From Rikenellaceae bacterium (GTDB lineage Bacteria > Bacteroidota > Bacteroidia > Bacteroidales > Rikenellaceae), in contig JAFRZW010000016.1 in the NCBI GenBank assembly GCA_017442365.1, positions 248,001 through 312,000 of the forward strand: a DNA stretch of 64,000 bases. The letters run 5' to 3'. Under the pieces are notes generated by a model, which ran no database searches, was not told the DNA's origin, and saw only the letters and a list, made by a program, of their open reading frames with translations. The translations under genes were made by a program, and so were the position numbers. Positions 45,597 to 54,928 of the stretch are shown here, one piece after another; the first letter of the stretch is position 1; every line of letters begins with the position of its first letter.

Positions 45597-47594
45597 TTAA
45601 TTGTGTTTAGCCGATGCGTATCGTTGCAGCAACTGATAGGCGTTGGCGATACCCAACTCGCCCGCCTTGCTCAGATCGAGGCAACCCTTGCGTGTATCCT
45701 TCATATAGATCTGCACCAGACCTCGGTTGTAGTACGCCTCGGCAAAGTTGGGCCACAGCTCGATAGCCTTCGTATAATCCTCGAAGGCCTCGGGAAGTTT
45801 GCCCGACAGAGCTTGCAGGTTTGCGCGGTTGTAGTAGGCGTATGCGAACGAGGGGTAGAGCTTTATGGCTTTATTCAGGTCGGCAATGGCCTCGTCGTAG
45901 TTGTACGAACGAGCCGAAGCATTTTGCAGTCGATTGACCGGATCGGCGTCGATCGTAATGCGCTGATACGAGTTGTCGATCGACGAGATGAAGTCGATCA
46001 TCTCGGCCTGCGTCGTCGAACGGTTCAAGTATAGGAACGGATTGCTCGGTGCCTGTTCGATAGCAGAGGTGTAGGTCGCTACGGCATTGGTATATTGCTT
46101 TATGAGCGACTGAGTAATGCCTCGCAGGAATAGTGGCTGCCAATCGTCAAGATTGTCCGCAATGCGCTCAGCCAAACGGCTGTCAAGTTCCACCAGCGAA
46201 TCGGTCGGAATGTCGCTTTCACGACGCGAGAGCACCAAATCGGGCTGCGATAGCCCAGCTACGAAATCCTCGACACGTTGCAGGTGGTAGCGTTTGGGGT
46301 CGATTGTCGTAATGCTGTCGGCGCGCGTAATTGTGAATCGGAACAGCGGTATCAGCGCTAAATTCTCGCCCGAGGTGTGGGTTGTGATACGCTCGAAATT
46401 GCTGCCGGCCATCTTCGTATCGAACGAAAGCAACTGGTCGAAACGGTGCGTTGTGTCCGAGTAGATCGAGTACGATACGCTATCCTTCAACTTCGAACGA
46501 TACTCGGCAATCTTACGGTCGGCTGTCTGGCGGTCCTGACGAGCACCCTTCGTGTCGCGCAACATATAGCGAATATTTCCGCGATTGATATAGGCATTCG
46601 CAAAGTCGGGATAGAGCTCGATGGCGCGATTGTAGTCGTTGAGAGCGGCATTCAGGTTGCCCAACTGAGTGTGCAGCAATGCTCGGTTGTAATAGACCAA
46701 CACATTCTCAGGTGTGTAATATGCCACTTGGTTGTAATCCTCCAACGCGCGGTTGTAGTCGCCAATGTGCGAGCGAACGATAGCGCGGTTGAAATAGGCG
46801 AGTGAGTTGGTCGAGTCGAGCTCGATAGTGCGGTCGAAATCTGCCAACGACTCGACGGGACGATTCAGGTGTGAATGCACGATGGCGCGATTGAAGAACG
46901 AAACCAGATAGCTCGAATCGCACTCAACGGCCTTGTTGAAATCAGCCAACGCCTCCTCGTATCGCTCTTGTGCCATCAGTAGCGAACCGCGACGATTGTA
47001 ACCATCGGGGTTTTCGCGGTTGGTGCGGATAGCGAGGTTATAGTTGTCGTACGCTGCGACCGTATCTTTGAGATAGAGGTAACTTGTGCCGCGATTGATA
47101 TAGGCATCGATCACCTTTGCGTCGTGGCGAATAAACATATCGAAGTCCTCGATTGCCTCCTTGAATTGTTGGTTCAGCAGTCGCGTAACACCTCGGCTGT
47201 AATATGGATTCGGGAGATCGGGACGCAGGTCGATTGCCTCCTGAAAATCCTTCAAGGCGTCGTCGTAATTACCTAATCGTGAGCGAGTAATGGCGCGATA
47301 CGTGTAGGCGTTTGTGAAAACGGGATTCTTTTCGATTGCGCTTGTGAAATCGACCTCGGCACCCAGCAAATCATCGAGATTATACTTTGCGATACCACGC
47401 AGAAAATATGCCTCGTAGGCCTCTTCATCGACGCGCAGCAGAATGTTGAGCGTCTTGATTGCCTCCGAGTAGTTGTTCTCGATCAGAAAGTGGCGGCCAA
47501 CCCAAAAGAAGTACTCTTTGTTGTACTGAGCCGAAGCTGAGTGCGCAACCAAGAGCGAGAGCATTGTGAGCAGACCGATTATATATTTTCGCAT
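45597..47594 (-). CDS. Exported protein with many TPR repeats
   Basis: This 665-residue protein has a signal peptide (LVAHSASAQ) and about ten or more tetratricopeptide repeats in two blocks (about 25-370 and 480-660), with recurring ANPFY/AYYNRG-type units such as YPSFAYAYYNRANLQ and DYNRAIELYPDFANAYINRG. A less repetitive stretch (about 370-480) separates the blocks. It should form a periplasmic scaffold for protein contacts. The partner is unknown. It is followed by the MFS gene after 32 bases, which suggests a shared role. Confidence 0.85.
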   Translation of the reverse strand: MRKYIIGLLTMLSLLVAHSASAQYNKEYFFWVGRHFLIENNYSEAIKTLNILLRVDEEAYEAYFLRGIAKYNLDDLLGAEVDFTSAIEKNPVFTNAYTYRAITRSRLGNYDDALKDFQEAIDLRPDLPNPYYSRGVTRLLNQQFKEAIEDFDMFIRHDAKVIDAYINRGTSYLYLKDTVAAYDNYNLAIRTNRENPDGYNRRGSLLMAQERYEEALADFNKAVECDSSYLVSFFNRAIVHSHLNRPVESLADFDRTIELDSTNSLAYFNRAIVRSHIGDYNRALEDYNQVAYYTPENVLVYYNRALLHTQLGNLNAALNDYNRAIELYPDFANAYINRGNIRYMLRDTKGARQDRQTADRKIAEYRSKLKDSVSYSIYSDTTHRFDQLLSFDTKMAGSNFERITTHTSGENLALIPLFRFTITRADSITTIDPKRYHLQRVEDFVAGLSQPDLVLSRRESDIPTDSLVELDSRLAERIADNLDDWQPLFLRGITQSLIKQYTNAVATYTSAIEQAPSNPFLYLNRSTTQAEMIDFISSIDNSYQRITIDADPVNRLQNASARSYNYDEAIADLNKAIKLYPSFAYAYYNRANLQALSGKLPEAFEDYTKAIELWPNFAEAYYNRGLVQIYMKDTRKGCLDLSKAGELGIANAYQLLQRYASAKHN

Positions 47595-47622
47595 ATAATT
47601 ATTTGTTCTATCTTTAAGGGGT

Positions 47623-47630
47623 CAAAGGTA
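47623..47630 (-). promoter_or_regulatory. -7 element of the TPR-MFS operon
   Basis: TACCTTTG on the minus strand lies 29 bases before the ATG. A clean -33 box is not seen. Confidence 0.45.
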
Positions 47631-47744
47631 CTAAAATTTTTTGAATATACTATTCTATACCTCTATGATATACTATTAACTATATACATAATGGTCGAAA
47701 TGCGGGTGGCGTAGCTTGTCGAATGATAAAAAGCCGATAATTTA

Positions 47745-47776
47745 TTTGGGGGTTTAGCGAAAAAACATTAACTTTG
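47745..47776 (+). promoter_or_regulatory. purA promoter
   Basis: TTTG (47745-47748) and TAACTTTG (47769-47776) are 20 bases apart, 46 bases before the purA ATG. Confidence 0.65.
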
Positions 47777-47822
47777 ACAGCAATTTATTTTTGTATTGAT
47801 CGTAAAAATTAAAACCAAACAA

Positions 47823-49085
47823 ATGAAAAAAGTAGATGTTGTACTCGGCCTGCAATGGGGCGATGAGGGCAAAGGTAAGGTGATAGACGTTTTAACGCCT
47901 AATTACGAGGTGGTTGCACGCTTTCAGGGCGGTCCCAATGCGGGTCATACGCTCGAATTTGAGGGACAGAAGTATGTTCTGCGTTCGATCCCTTCGGGAA
48001 TTTTTCAGGGCGGTAAAGTCAATATTATTGGTAATGGCGTGGTGCTCGATCCGATTCTGTTCAAGGAGGAGGCTACGGCATTGGCTGCCAGCGGCCACGA
48101 TCTGACCAAGCGTCTTTATATCTCAAAGAAGGCTCACCTGATTATGCCTACTCACCGTATGCTCGATGCAGCGTATGAGGCAGCAAAGGGTAGCGCCAAG
48201 ATCGGTACTACGGGTAAGGGCATTGGTCCCACCTATACCGACAAGATCAGCCGTAATGGTGTGCGTGTGGGTGATATCTTCCGCGATTTCAAGGCTATTT
48301 ACGCTGCGGCAAAGGCTCGCCACGAGGCTACGTTGCGTTCGCTCAATTTCGAGTACGATGTTACAGAGTTGGAGCAGAAGTGGTTCGAGGGTATCGAGTA
48401 CCTCAAACAATTCAATATTATCGATAGCGAGCAAACCGTCAATGAATTGCTGATGGCCGATAAGAGCATTCTGGCCGAGGGCGCACAGGGTACGTTGCTC
48501 GATGTCGATTTCGGTTCGTATCCTTTCGTTACTTCGTCGAATACCGTTTGTGCAGGTGCTTGTACGGGTCTGGGTGTAGCTCCCAACCGTATTGGCGATG
48601 TGTATGGTATCTTCAAGGCATATTGCACCCGTGTAGGTAGCGGTCCGTTCCCCACTGAGTTGTTCGACGAAACGGGCAAGCAGTTGCGTGATATCGGCCA
48701 CGAGTATGGTGCAGTAACGGGTCGTGAGCGTCGTTGCGGTTGGCTCGACCTGGTTGCACTGAAATATTCGATTATGATCAACGGAGCTACGGCTTTGATT
48801 ATGATGAAGGCCGACGTTATGAACGACTTCGATACGATCAAAGTGGCTGTTGGTTACGAGATTGATGGCGAGCGTGTCGATCACTTCCCCTATTCGGTTG
48901 ATTGCGAGATCAAACCGATCTATGCCGAGTTGAAGGGTTGGAAATGCAACATCAACGACATTCGCCGCTATGAGGATTTCCCCGCTGAATTGAAGGCTTA
49001 CGTTGAGTTTATCGAGCAGCAGACGGGTGTGCCCGTGAAGATCGTGTCGGTAGGTCCCGACCGCGAGGCTACCATTGTAAGATAG
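47823..49085 (+). CDS. purA: Adenylosuccinate synthetase
   Basis: PurA joins IMP and aspartate with GTP to make adenylosuccinate, the first committed step to AMP. The 420-residue protein starts MKKVDVVLGLQWGDEGKGK, the classical GTP-binding N-terminus. It also has FQGGPNAGHTLEF, TGKGIGPTYTDKISRNG and GYEIDGERVDHF. An in-frame TTG nine codons upstream is not used: the family starts here and a promoter lies at 47745-47776. Purine synthesis also appears in the window as purL and prs. Confidence 0.97.
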   Translation: MKKVDVVLGLQWGDEGKGKVIDVLTPNYEVVARFQGGPNAGHTLEFEGQKYVLRSIPSGIFQGGKVNIIGNGVVLDPILFKEEATALAASGHDLTKRLYISKKAHLIMPTHRMLDAAYEAAKGSAKIGTTGKGIGPTYTDKISRNGVRVGDIFRDFKAIYAAAKARHEATLRSLNFEYDVTELEQKWFEGIEYLKQFNIIDSEQTVNELLMADKSILAEGAQGTLLDVDFGSYPFVTSSNTVCAGACTGLGVAPNRIGDVYGIFKAYCTRVGSGPFPTELFDETGKQLRDIGHEYGAVTGRERRCGWLDLVALKYSIMINGATALIMMKADVMNDFDTIKVAVGYEIDGERVDHFPYSVDCEIKPIYAELKGWKCNINDIRRYEDFPAELKAYVEFIEQQTGVPVKIVSVGPDREATIVR

Positions 49086-49108
49086 TAATTAACCTAAAAC
49101 ATAATACT

Positions 49109-49792
49109 ATGAAAAGATTTGGAATGATGTGCATATCGCTGGCTACGGCTGCGATGTTATTTACGGGTTGCGGCGCATTGAAGGGTGGCGCGATCGGCGG
49201 TGCAGCCGCAGGTGCTCTGGGCGCAGGTATTGGTGCTCTGGCAGGTGGCGGTAAAGGTGCTGCTATTGGTGCGGGTATCGGTGTTGCAGTTGGTGCAACT
49301 GCTGGTGCTCTGATCGGTAAGAAGATGGAGAAACAGAAGGCCGAGTTGGAGGCTATCGAGGGTGCAGATGTTGAGACTGTAACCGATAACAACGGTTTGG
49401 ACGCATTGAAGGTTACGTTTGATAGCGGTATTCTGTTCGCTACCAATAAGAGCGATTTGACCGCTACGTCGAAGGCTTCGCTCGATAAGTTTGCGATCAG
49501 CTTGTTGCAGAATCCCGAAACCGATGTAACGATCTATGGTCATACCGATTCGACCGGTTCGTTGGAGGTTAATCAACGCATTTCGTTGCAGCGTGCTCAG
49601 TCGGTTCAGAACTATCTGCAATCGAAGGGTATCGAGGCTGGTCGTATTGTGAAGGTTGAGGGTAAGGCTTACACCGAACCGGTTGCTTCGAACGATACGG
49701 CTGAGGGTCGTGCAGCTAACCGTCGCGTTGAGGTCTATATCTCGGCTAACGAAACGATGGTTGAGCAGGCTGAGGCTGGTACGCTCGAATAA
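49109..49792 (+). CDS. OmpA-family lipoprotein with a glycine zipper
   Basis: This 227-residue protein has a lipobox (MLFTGCG, Cys about 21), a Gly/Ala zipper (GGAIGGAAAGALGAGIGALA) at about 26-75, and an OmpA-like peptidoglycan-binding domain from about 110 with VTIYGHTDSTGSLEVN and RAANRRVEVYISANE. It resembles E. coli YiaD and should tie the outer membrane to peptidoglycan. It is 23 bases downstream of purA and ends before a strong terminator. Its codon use is close to that of the highly expressed genes. Confidence 0.92.
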   Translation: MKRFGMMCISLATAAMLFTGCGALKGGAIGGAAAGALGAGIGALAGGGKGAAIGAGIGVAVGATAGALIGKKMEKQKAELEAIEGADVETVTDNNGLDALKVTFDSGILFATNKSDLTATSKASLDKFAISLLQNPETDVTIYGHTDSTGSLEVNQRISLQRAQSVQNYLQSKGIEAGRIVKVEGKAYTEPVASNDTAEGRAANRRVEVYISANETMVEQAEAGTLE

Positions 49793-49810
49793 TCAATCGA
49801 CATAATACGA

Positions 49811-49844
49811 GAAAAATGCCGTCCATTGCGGACGGCATTTTTTT
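49811..49844. terminator. Bidirectional terminator between the OmpA lipoprotein and the small lipoprotein
   Basis: AAATGCCGTCC and GGACGGCATTT pair around ATTGC, with an A run on one side and seven Ts on the other. Confidence 0.9.
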
Positions 49845-49863
49845 GTGCTGTATCTGAGTGTGT

Positions 49864-50232
49864 TTAGAGCGACGGTTGCTTGATAACAACTCGATCCTCG
49901 GCTCCAAAACTTGTTGCAACGATTCGCACGACGCGACGCTTGCCGGTGTTGTTGGGCGTGAAACTGATTTTGATTCCCGAATCCCATTCTGCCAATGCGC
50001 GTGTCATATCGTAGTGGTCGATTATCTCGACCACCTCGCACCAATCTTTGTTGTTGCTGCCGTAATATTTAATTCCGACCTCGTCCAAACCGGTCGAATT
50101 GACGGGTATAATCATCTCGCCTCCCGTAGCCGAAACCTCGTAGCTGCGCTCATAAAATTCGACATCGGGAATATCGCAACCCGTCAATGTCGCGCACGAA
50201 ACCAAAAGGCACAATGCAAGCAGTCGTTTCAT
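49864..50232 (-). CDS. Small BACON-like lipoprotein of unknown function
   Basis: This 122-residue protein has a lipoprotein signal (ATLTGCD) and a short beta-rich domain. VSATGGEMIIPVNSTGLDE, WCEVVEI and KRRVVRIVATSFGAEDRVVIKQ resemble BACON, a Bacteroidota carbohydrate-associated fold. It holds one such module and nothing else, whereas usual BACON proteins carry it beside enzymes. The gene is alone with its own promoter and converges on the OmpA gene. Outer-membrane location is likely; the function is unknown. Confidence 0.7.
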   Translation of the reverse strand: MKRLLALCLLVSCATLTGCDIPDVEFYERSYEVSATGGEMIIPVNSTGLDEVGIKYYGSNNKDWCEVVEIIDHYDMTRALAEWDSGIKISFTPNNTGKRRVVRIVATSFGAEDRVVIKQPSL

Positions 50233-50263
50233 AGTAGTTCTGTTTTAGTAGTTTATCATAGTA

Positions 50264-50296
50264 CAAATTTACCTCCCCCCGCCCGAAATTTCCAAA
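50264..50296 (-). promoter_or_regulatory. Promoter of the small BACON-like lipoprotein
   Basis: On the minus strand TTTG (50293-50296) and TAAATTTG (50264-50271) are 21 bases apart. Confidence 0.5.
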
Positions 50297-50327
50297 TTTT
50301 TAGACCAAAAAATACACCTCTCACCCC

Positions 50328-50364
50328 ACAAAAAGAGCCGCACCCACAGCTGAGTACGGCTCTT
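50328..50364 (-). terminator. Terminator of the engB-prs unit
   Basis: AAGAGCCG and CGGCTCTT pair around a loop of about 16 bases. On the minus strand the stem ends in a T run. Confidence 0.75.
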
Positions 50365-50390
50365 GTCTAAAAATATATCGGTTACGACTC

Positions 50391-51332
50391 TTAAAAGATA
50401 AAGCGCGAGCTGATCTCCTTGTAGTTATAAACGCGGTCGATAACGTCAGCAAAGATGTCGGCAACACTCAGCACGGTGAACTTCGACAAATCCTTGGTCT
50501 GATCCAGCGGAATGGTATCGGTGATAATAACCTCCTCCAACGCGCTGTTGTTGATACGCTCGTATGCGGGACCCGACAGAATAGCGTGGGTAGCAACGGC
50601 GCGAACGCTCTTTGCGCCCTTCTCCATCAGCATATCGGCTGCCATAGTGATCGTACCTGCGGTGTCGATCATATCGTCGAGAATGATCACATTGCGACCC
50701 TCGACATCACCGATAGCGGTCATCTTGCCAACCACGTTAGCCTTTTCGCGCTGCTTGTGGCTGATGATCATCGGTGCGCCCAGATACTTAGCGTATGCAC
50801 TTGCGCGCTTTGCACCACCCATATCGGGCGAAGCTACCGACAGATCCTCGATACCGAGCGAGTTGATGTAGGGAACAAAGATACCGCTTGCGTAGAGGTG
50901 ATCAACGGGGATATCGAAGAAACCCTGAATCTGATCAGCGTGCAAATCCATCGTCATAATACGATCAACGCCAGCGGCGCGCAACAGGTTTGCAACCAAC
51001 TTAGCACCGATCGAAACGCGCGGACGATCCTTGCGGTCCTGGCGAGCCCAGCCGAAGTAGGGCATTACGGCGATCACGCGATGAGCCGATGCGCGGTGAG
51101 CTGCGTCGATCATCAGCAGAAGCTCCATCAGATTTTCTGCGGGCGGGAAAGTCGATTGAATGATAAATACCGTGCAGCCACGAATACTTTCGTTGTATGC
51201 GGGCTGAAATTCACCATCGCTAAATTCGAGAACTTGCGAGTCGCCGAGTTCGCTGCCGTAACTGCGGGCGATCTTCTCTGCCAGAGGTCGTGAGCCACGG
51301 CAAGCGAAGAATTTGATTTTGTGGATAGCCAT
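50391..51332 (-). CDS. prs: Ribose-phosphate pyrophosphokinase
   Basis: Prs makes PRPP for purine, pyrimidine, NAD, histidine and tryptophan synthesis. The 313-residue protein has FSDGEFQPAYNESIRGCTVFII, PYFGWARQDRKDRPR (flexible loop), DLHADQIQGFFDIPVDHLYA, and the PRPP-binding VIILDDMIDTAGT. The length is usual. It lies 55 bases downstream of engB and probably shares its transcript; a weak TAATTTTG (51363-51370) could give extra expression. PurA and PurL are the other purine steps in the window. Confidence 0.97.
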   Translation of the reverse strand: MAIHKIKFFACRGSRPLAEKIARSYGSELGDSQVLEFSDGEFQPAYNESIRGCTVFIIQSTFPPAENLMELLLMIDAAHRASAHRVIAVMPYFGWARQDRKDRPRVSIGAKLVANLLRAAGVDRIMTMDLHADQIQGFFDIPVDHLYASGIFVPYINSLGIEDLSVASPDMGGAKRASAYAKYLGAPMIISHKQREKANVVGKMTAIGDVEGRNVIILDDMIDTAGTITMAADMLMEKGAKSVRAVATHAILSGPAYERINNSALEEVIITDTIPLDQTKDLSKFTVLSVADIFADVIDRVYNYKEISSRFIF

Positions 51333-51387
51333 AAGTTAGTTTGGTATGATCGTTAGTTTTTACAAAATTACTCTTTTATTTCTATCG

Positions 51388-52005
51388 TTATGCCTGTTCG
51401 TCGTCGATTTTTTCAACATCATTCAAACATTTATCGATAAAATCCAAAATTTCGTCGCGTCCTCGTCCCTTTTCTGACGAACTGACAAACATTACGGGCA
51501 TCTCTTCCCATTGTTCGGCCAGCGTACGCTGATATCGCTCGACGCTACGTTTGAGTTGTGCGGCCGATAATTTGTCGGCTTTGGTAAAGACCAGCCCGAA
51601 CGGAATGCCTCGCTCGCCGAGCATCGTAATGAACTCCAAGTCAATGCGCTGTGGTTCGAGGCGTGAATCGACCAGCACGAACAGAAAATGCAATTTGCGT
51701 GCCTTTGTAACGTAGTCGGTGATAAGTTTCGAGAATCCGCCGCGCACATCTTTCGACACTCGCGCATAGCCATAACCTGGCAGATCGACCAGATACCATT
51801 GATCATTGATGATGAAGTGGTTGATCAATCGGGTTTTGCCCGGTGTGCCTGAAACCTTAGCCAACTGACGTTGGGTGAGCATATTGATCAGCGATGATTT
51901 GCCCACGTTACTTCGACCGATGAATGCAAACTCGCTGAGGTTGTCATCGGGAATCTGTTGCAGTTTTTGGCTACTGCACTTGAATTGGGCTTTGCTGATA
52001 ATCAT
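51388..52005 (-). CDS. engB: Ribosome biogenesis GTPase EngB/YsxC
   Basis: EngB helps assemble the large ribosomal subunit. The 205-residue protein has the G motifs in order: GRSNVGKSSLIN (G1), SGTPGKTR (G2 region), VDLPGYGYA (G3), TKADKLS (G4), and VSSSEKGRG (G5), preceded by EFAFI. Length is normal. An ideal promoter lies upstream. It is divergent from the M19 dipeptidase and upstream of prs. Confidence 0.96.
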   Translation of the reverse strand: MIISKAQFKCSSQKLQQIPDDNLSEFAFIGRSNVGKSSLINMLTQRQLAKVSGTPGKTRLINHFIINDQWYLVDLPGYGYARVSKDVRGGFSKLITDYVTKARKLHFLFVLVDSRLEPQRIDLEFITMLGERGIPFGLVFTKADKLSAAQLKRSVERYQRTLAEQWEEMPVMFVSSSEKGRGRDEILDFIDKCLNDVEKIDDEQA

Positions 52006-52026
52006 TAGGACGCAAAATTTCGCTCA

Positions 52027-52057
52027 CAAAGATACTATTTTTTGCCGAAAAGTCAAA
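52027..52057 (-). promoter_or_regulatory. engB promoter
   Basis: On the minus strand TTTG (52054-52057) and TATCTTTG (52027-52034) are exactly 19 bases apart. Confidence 0.75.
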
Positions 52058-52095
52058 CGCGATGTGCCATATATTAAATTAATTTCAGAAGTAAA

Positions 52096-52127
52096 TTTGT
52101 AGAATCGGTGCGAATGCCCTATCTTTG
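52096..52127 (+). promoter_or_regulatory. Promoter of the M19 dipeptidase gene
   Basis: TTTG (52096-52099) and TATCTTTG (52120-52127) are 20 bases apart. Confidence 0.65.
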
Positions 52128-52157
52128 ACCCTGCTATAATTAAGTTTAAGTACAATA

Positions 52158-53231
52158 ATGAAACGATTTATATTGCTTATTATGACACTTTTGCCTGCAC
52201 TCTCGATGGCTCAACGCCAAGTATCTGACGCCGAGGTCGAGGCTCTGCACGACCGTATTATCTCGATTGATACCCACAACGACTTCTCGTTGGCATACTG
52301 TTTCCCCGATGGAAAATATTCGACGGCCAAAGGTCAGGTGTCGTTCGATAAGATGATCGAGGGTCGTCTGGATTGTGCCGTTTTTGCCGCGTACATCGAT
52401 CAAGGTACGTGTGATGAGGCGGGCCACGCTTGGGCACGCAATCGCGCTGAGACGATGATCGCTGGTTTGAAGCGCTATGCCGCTGAGAATGCAGATAAGG
52501 CCGAGGTGGTCTATTCGTCCGAGGATATCGAGCGAGTGAAGGCGAGCGGCAAGCGTGCGATGATGATCTCGATCGAAAATTGCTACTGCTTTGGTACCGA
52601 TACGACAGCAGTTGAGCATTTTTATAATTTGGGCGTTCGTATGGCAACGCTGACCCACAATGGCGCGAATGAGATTGCCGATACGTGCGTTGATCAGGGC
52701 AAGAAGGGTGGCGTTACGGAGTTTGGCCGCAAGGTCATTGCCGAGATGAACCGATTGGGTATGGTTGTCGATGTTTCGCACGCTTCGCGCTTGGCGACGT
52801 TGCAAGCTGTCGAGTTGAGCGCTACGCCTATCATCGCTTCACACTCAGGTGTTTACGCTGTGAAGGCGATTCGTCGCAATCTCTCGGATAAGGAGATTCT
52901 GGCCATTGCGGCTAAGGGTGGCGTGGTGCAGGTGTCGATCGTGCGCTCGTTCATTTCGAACAAACCGAAGGGCGAGGAGAGCTTGGCGGATCTGTTGGCT
53001 CACGTCAATCATATTGTGAAGTTGGTCGGTGTCGATCACGTTGGTTTTGGCTCCGATTTCGATGGTGGCGGCGGTATGAATGGTTGCCGCAATATGTCGC
53101 AGATGAAGAACGTAACACGTGCATTGATGGAGGCAGGCTACTCGGACGAGGATATTGCCAAGATGTGGGGTGGCAACACGATGCGAGTGTTCAAAGCTGT
53201 CGAGGAGTATGCGGCAGCACAGCGCAAGTAG
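52158..53231 (+). CDS. Exported membrane-dipeptidase-like enzyme (M19)
   Basis: This 357-residue zinc peptidase has a signal peptide (ALSMAQ). The M19 metal site is complete: ISIDTHNDFSL (His-x-Asp), MMISIENCY (bridging Glu), VVDVSHASRL (His), IIASHSGVYAVK (His) and HVGFGSDFDGGGG (Asp). Renal dipeptidase relatives cut dipeptides, including D-amino-acid-containing ones, in the periplasm, so a role in peptide recycling is likely. It stands alone with its own promoter and terminator. Confidence 0.93.
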   Translation: MKRFILLIMTLLPALSMAQRQVSDAEVEALHDRIISIDTHNDFSLAYCFPDGKYSTAKGQVSFDKMIEGRLDCAVFAAYIDQGTCDEAGHAWARNRAETMIAGLKRYAAENADKAEVVYSSEDIERVKASGKRAMMISIENCYCFGTDTTAVEHFYNLGVRMATLTHNGANEIADTCVDQGKKGGVTEFGRKVIAEMNRLGMVVDVSHASRLATLQAVELSATPIIASHSGVYAVKAIRRNLSDKEILAIAAKGGVVQVSIVRSFISNKPKGEESLADLLAHVNHIVKLVGVDHVGFGSDFDGGGGMNGCRNMSQMKNVTRALMEAGYSDEDIAKMWGGNTMRVFKAVEEYAAAQRK

Positions 53232-53252
53232 GGTAGTCGCACACAAAAGAAC

Positions 53253-53293
53253 AACGACCGAACTCCAATCGCGGGGCTCGGTCGTTTGCTTTT
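53253..53293 (+). terminator. Terminator after the M19 dipeptidase
   Basis: AACGACCGA (53253-53261) and TCGGTCGTT (53278-53286) pair around a 16-base loop, then a T-rich tract. It also faces the converging SDR gene. Confidence 0.75.
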
Positions 53294-53304
53294 TGATAGG
53301 CTGA

Positions 53305-54117
53305 CTATTTCAACGGCGAATCGGGCTCGCGCGCCATTACCATATAGAACAATCGATCCAACAATGCGGGCGAGAACTTCTTGATAAAGTGCGTCAAGCG
53401 ACCCTCGTACTCCATCAGGCACAGACGTTTGCGACGCTTAATGCCACGCATAACGATACGGGCAACCTGCTCGGCAGTCATCATCTTGTCCTCGTTGCGA
53501 GGTGTCTCGCCTTGCGACGAGCCGTCGGCAGTCAGTGCCGAGAAACGTACGTTCGAGGCGGTGAAACCAGGACAAGCAACCATCACGTGCAGACCCTTTT
53601 TGAGGTTCTCGATGCGGAGTGTTTCGAGGAAACCTGTCATTGCATACTTCGATGCCGAGTATCCCGTGCGTGCAGGCAGACCGTGCAGACCCGCCACCGA
53701 CGAGATGCCGACAATCGAGCCGCGCGACTTCTGCAAGTAGGGCAGTGCATACTTGCAGCAATTAACTGTGCCCCAGAAATTAACGTCCATCAATCGGTGC
53801 AGGACGCTGAGGTCGCAATCGTCGAACAGCGCACGCATCGAAAGACCTGCATTGCAGATCAAAATGTCGATGCCGCCAAATGCGCTTACCGCGCAGTCGA
53901 TCAACTTTTTACAATCCTCCTCTTTGGTTACGTCGGCTGCGGTGTATGCAGCAGCGCCACCGGTCGCTTTGATCTCGGCAGCCACGGCAGCCAATTTGTC
54001 GCCACTACGCGCACCCATTACGACATTTGCACCTGCCGCAGCGAACTCGCGTGCCAATGCCAAACCAATGCCCGATGAGGCACCGGTTACGATGACGGTT
54101 TTTGCTTTGAAATCCAT
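53305..54117 (-). CDS. Short-chain dehydrogenase/reductase
   Basis: This 270-residue SDR has the NAD(P) motif VTGASSGIGLALA near residue 12, NAGLSMRAL, the Ser/Tyr/Lys active site (ISSVAGLHGLPARTGYSASKYAM), and a C-terminal tail resembling membrane-associated DHRS7B-like SDRs. The substrate is unknown; lipids or sterol-like compounds are possible for this branch. It is the last gene of the amidase-TSUP-MBL-SDR operon, 15 bases after the MBL gene. Confidence 0.88.
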   Translation of the reverse strand: MDFKAKTVIVTGASSGIGLALAREFAAAGANVVMGARSGDKLAAVAAEIKATGGAAAYTAADVTKEEDCKKLIDCAVSAFGGIDILICNAGLSMRALFDDCDLSVLHRLMDVNFWGTVNCCKYALPYLQKSRGSIVGISSVAGLHGLPARTGYSASKYAMTGFLETLRIENLKKGLHVMVACPGFTASNVRFSALTADGSSQGETPRNEDKMMTAEQVARIVMRGIKRRKRLCLMEYEGRLTHFIKKFSPALLDRLFYMVMAREPDSPLK

Positions 54118-54132
54118 AATTTTATCTCGTTT

Positions 54133-54915
54133 TTAATCTTCAATCTCGATTGTTAGCGTGTCGTATGCCAATTCGACGCCTTGTGGCAATCGCTCGGCCG
54201 AATGAGCGTGCAGACCGATGTCGTGCGACATATGGGTTAGGTAGGCACGACGTGGCTTGACGCGGGCGATCAGCGCGAGTGCCTCCTCGACCGTAAAATG
54301 CGAGATGTGATCTTGCCAACGCAAGGCATTGACTACCAACGTATCTACCCCTTGCAATTTTTCGATCTCGCTCTCTTCGATCTGCTTGAAATCGGTCAGG
54401 TAGGCTAAGCGCCCCAAGCGATATCCCGTAACCTCAAAGCGTTCGGAGTGTTGTCCTCGAATAGGCACAACCTGCACCCCTTTCACGTCGAACGTTTTGC
54501 TTGGATCAAACTCGTGGAGTGCGATCTCAGGCACACCGCGATATTTGTTCTCGGCAAAAGCGTAGTCGAAATCTTTTCGCACGCAGGCGGCAGTTCGTGC
54601 CGTCGCATAGATATCAACTCGGTGAATCACCGGGAAATCGACAAAGTTAAATGCTCGCACGTCGTCAATTCCGCCCGTATGATCTTTGTGTTCGTGGGTG
54701 AGCAGAATGGCGTCGATATGTCGTACTCCCGTGCGCAACATTTGGTATCGGAAATCGGGTCCGGCGTCGATGATTATGCGCACATCACCCACCTCAACCA
54801 TTGCCGATGTTCGCAGACGCGAGTCGCGCGGATCGGTCGAATGACACACCTCGCAACGGCACCCGATCGTTGGTACGCCTTGCGAAGTTCCTGTTCCGAG
54901 AAATGTTAAACGCAT
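54133..54915 (-). CDS. PhnP-like metallo-beta-lactamase fold phosphodiesterase
   Basis: This 260-residue protein has the N-terminal GTGTSQGVPTIGCRCEVC with the Cys pair that binds an extra zinc in PhnP, then THEHKDHTGGIDDVR (metal-binding HxHxDH), HSERFEVTGYRL and LTHMSHDIG. PhnP hydrolyses cyclic ribose phosphates. No phosphonate genes lie here, so a general cyclic-phosphate salvage role is more likely. The gene is 13 bases downstream of the TSUP gene and 15 upstream of the SDR gene. Confidence 0.9.
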   Translation of the reverse strand: MRLTFLGTGTSQGVPTIGCRCEVCHSTDPRDSRLRTSAMVEVGDVRIIIDAGPDFRYQMLRTGVRHIDAILLTHEHKDHTGGIDDVRAFNFVDFPVIHRVDIYATARTAACVRKDFDYAFAENKYRGVPEIALHEFDPSKTFDVKGVQVVPIRGQHSERFEVTGYRLGRLAYLTDFKQIEESEIEKLQGVDTLVVNALRWQDHISHFTVEEALALIARVKPRRAYLTHMSHDIGLHAHSAERLPQGVELAYDTLTIEIED

Positions 54916-54928
54916 AGTGCTCAGTGGA